Positions 62,559 through 64,000 of a stretch of DNA of 64,000 bases are shown here, piece after piece. The translations under genes were made by a program, and so were the position numbers. The first letter of the stretch is position 1; each line of letters starts with the position of its first letter. Source of the stretch: Fragilaria crotonensis (lineage: Eukaryota > Bacillariophyta > Fragilariophyceae > Fragilariales > Fragilariaceae); assembly GCA_022925895.1 (NCBI GenBank), contig JAKSYS010000083.1, positions 62,001 to 126,000 of the forward strand, given 5' to 3'. The notes below the pieces were generated by a model that did no database searches, was not told the origin of the DNA, and saw only the letters and a program-made list of their open reading frames with translations.

Positions 62559-64000
62559 ATGAGCATTTCACTTTTGCTCGTCTTGCTATTGTTGCGTTTC
62601 TCGACGGCGCTCGTCGACAGCGAATCCGATGGACAGTCGACGGGTGAAGTGTGTGTCGTTCCACCAACCAAGTACAAAGAGAAGTGTAAGTTAACGACGC
62701 CATACATGAGAGGCATTGGGTCTGCCCTTTTTTTCTGGGATTCCAAGCTCACCGCCCCTGTTGAGAATAGGTTCAATCTATATGGCTCCCTCGTCTGTTC
62801 GAGGTCTCGATGGTATGGGACTTTTCACGACAAAAGATATGACGAAAGGCGAGGACTTTCTCACTGACTATGATGGCCCTTCGATTCCAGTGTTTGACTA
62901 TAGACCCACATGGCTCAAAGTCGATGAATTGGCTAAAGTTCGCTCACGTTGGATTCGGTTTTTTGGTGACTATTGGTGGGGTCGCGGAATGCCGGATCAC
63001 ACCAGCTACGACGCTGACGCGGTGATGGACTACCAAATCACATTTGGGGCGCTTCCCAACCATCATTGCAAGCTGAGTACTATCAACTACAAGTATTCAC
63101 CACCTTCATACGATGATACGTTAGTTGATATTCTCACAAGCCCGGGCATTGGAGCAATGAGCTATCACAACGGACGGAATTTCTTCGTCATGGTACGTAG
63201 GGTTTGTCATCGATCATAGCTTGACTCGATCTGCGTAGCGACATACAACCTCACACATCTTTCCAAACCCATTCCTCTAGCACAATCAGACAGCAGGTTC
63301 GGAACTTTTTCTTAACTACGGATACTGCGACAAAGACAAGGCGGCGAAACATCCAGATTGGGCAGAATATGTTCCTGGTTGGCAAGACTACCGTTCAGCT
63401 GCTTCCCGCACCGCTCACATTTGGGATTCAATCGAAGGTGAACTGTCTGATGAAATTAAAGTCAACCGCATTATTTCGGAAGTTAGAAATGACACTTCGA
63501 GGTCAGTTGTGCGCAATCTCATCCCAGAATCGGCATCTCAGTTGAAGCAAGTCATTGAAGGTCTCAGTCGATGGGATGGCCAGGAGCTTATGCGGCGACT
63601 CGCAACATTTGTTGGAGCCACCCCCAGATCTCCGGCTTGGATACGAGAGAACGGCCTTTGCGTTGAAAACTTGATCCCAGGCAAAAGTCAAATCGCCCAT
63701 GCGGGCCGAGGTGCATTTGCTCAGTTTTCCATGAGCAAGGACGAAATCATTGTGCCGGTGCCGCTGCTACACATTATCAATAGGGACGTTCTTATCATGA
63801 CCGACGAATCAGAAAAAGTTATCGGTACTCAACTCCTTCTCAATTACTGCTTCGGCCACGTGGAGTCGAGTTTGCTCTTTTGTCCTTTGACCAATGCCAT
63901 TCTGATTAATCACTGCAGCACACGAAATCCGAATTCGTCGTGCAAGGATGGGCCAAATGCAAAGATTCAATGGGCGTCTGCGTGGGATACGACAAATCCC
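62559..64000 (+). CDS. Secreted or endomembrane protein with two SET-like domains (partial, 3' end off window)
   Basis: Exons 62559-62685, 62771-63192 and 63281 to the window edge (GTAAGT...ATAG, 85 bp; GTACGT...CTAG, 88 bp). Splicing joins 'TKYKEKC' to 'SIYMAPSSVRGLDGMGLF'. The signal peptide 'MSISLLLVLLLLRFSTALV' is clear. The first SET-like unit runs from 'GMGLFTTKDMTKGEDFLTDY' to 'QTAGSELFLNYGYC'. A linker helix follows, then a second unit with 'AHAGRGAFAQFSMSKDEIIV', 'LLLNYCFGHVESSLLFCPL' and 'LINHCSTRNPNSSC', which carries the SET-type NHC/NHS metal-free pocket motif. About 423 residues are visible. SET proteins methylate lysine; a secretory-route location is unusual, so target and activity are unknown. 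Confidence 0.8.

Noticed and set aside
1-64000. tRNA or rRNA genes
   Set aside because: No cloverleaf with a proper B-box or rRNA core motif was found by eye. A tRNAscan/Infernal run would be decisive; a hit above threshold would overturn this.

Overview
The window is nuclear DNA of a photosynthetic stramenopile, almost certainly a diatom; the species cannot be named from the sequence. Evidence: genes are single-exon or split by short GT-AG introns (mostly 56-175 bp). Several proteins start with a signal peptide followed by an ASAF-like plastid cleavage motif (ASAFVP at 14957, ATAFQG at 41168, STAFQVP at 59913). There is a plastid-type triose-phosphate translocator, a VTE6-type phytyl-phosphate kinase, and an LRR receptor with the Cys-rich C-terminus seen in diatom LRR proteins. 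No rRNA, tRNA or CRISPR was found.

Layout. 1-3 kb: partial plastid phosphate translocator (-) and a mitochondrial glutamate-dehydrogenase-like protein (+) that has lost its catalytic residues. 3.8-8.06 kb: a PIF/Harbinger DNA transposon with TIRs, a spliced DDE transposase and a convergent accessory gene. 8.3-20.2 kb: GT15-type glycosyltransferase, EGF-like type I membrane protein, LRR membrane protein, plastid Ala/Lys/Pro-rich protein, tubby-C-like protein and TFIIF-beta. 20.5-29.8 kb: a ~9.3-kb tyrosine-recombinase retrotransposon with PAT/Ngaro-type split direct repeats (A1...B1-A2-B2) and decayed gag, RT-RNase H and YR genes. 30-35 kb: two tandem paralogues of an unrecognised family. 35.9-45 kb: V-ATPase subunit A, formate/nitrite transporter, plastid NUMOD3-repeat protein, an 8-TM protein and Serinc. 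47.6-58.7 kb: an apparent three-gene mobile cluster with a large DDE transposase having a C2HC finger, a 1240-aa protein with a 2OG-Fe(II)-dioxygenase-like HxD...H core, and an accessory protein; a 76/115-bp higher-order tandem array lies in its divergent promoter region. 59.9-64 kb: VTE6-like kinase, HhH DNA-glycosylase-like protein and a partial secreted tandem-SET protein.

How the genes relate. The single-copy genes are ordinary plastid, mitochondrial, endomembrane and nuclear housekeeping genes, packed head-to-head or tail-to-tail and interrupted by three large mobile-element blocks. The most interesting block is 47.6-58.7 kb, where a transposase travels with a probable nucleic-acid-modifying dioxygenase.

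Quality note. At least six otherwise intact conserved genes carry one 1-nt frameshift each (near 10235, 12270, 19480, 30490, 36695 and 41980), several in homopolymers. This pattern suggests consensus indel errors rather than six pseudogenes.
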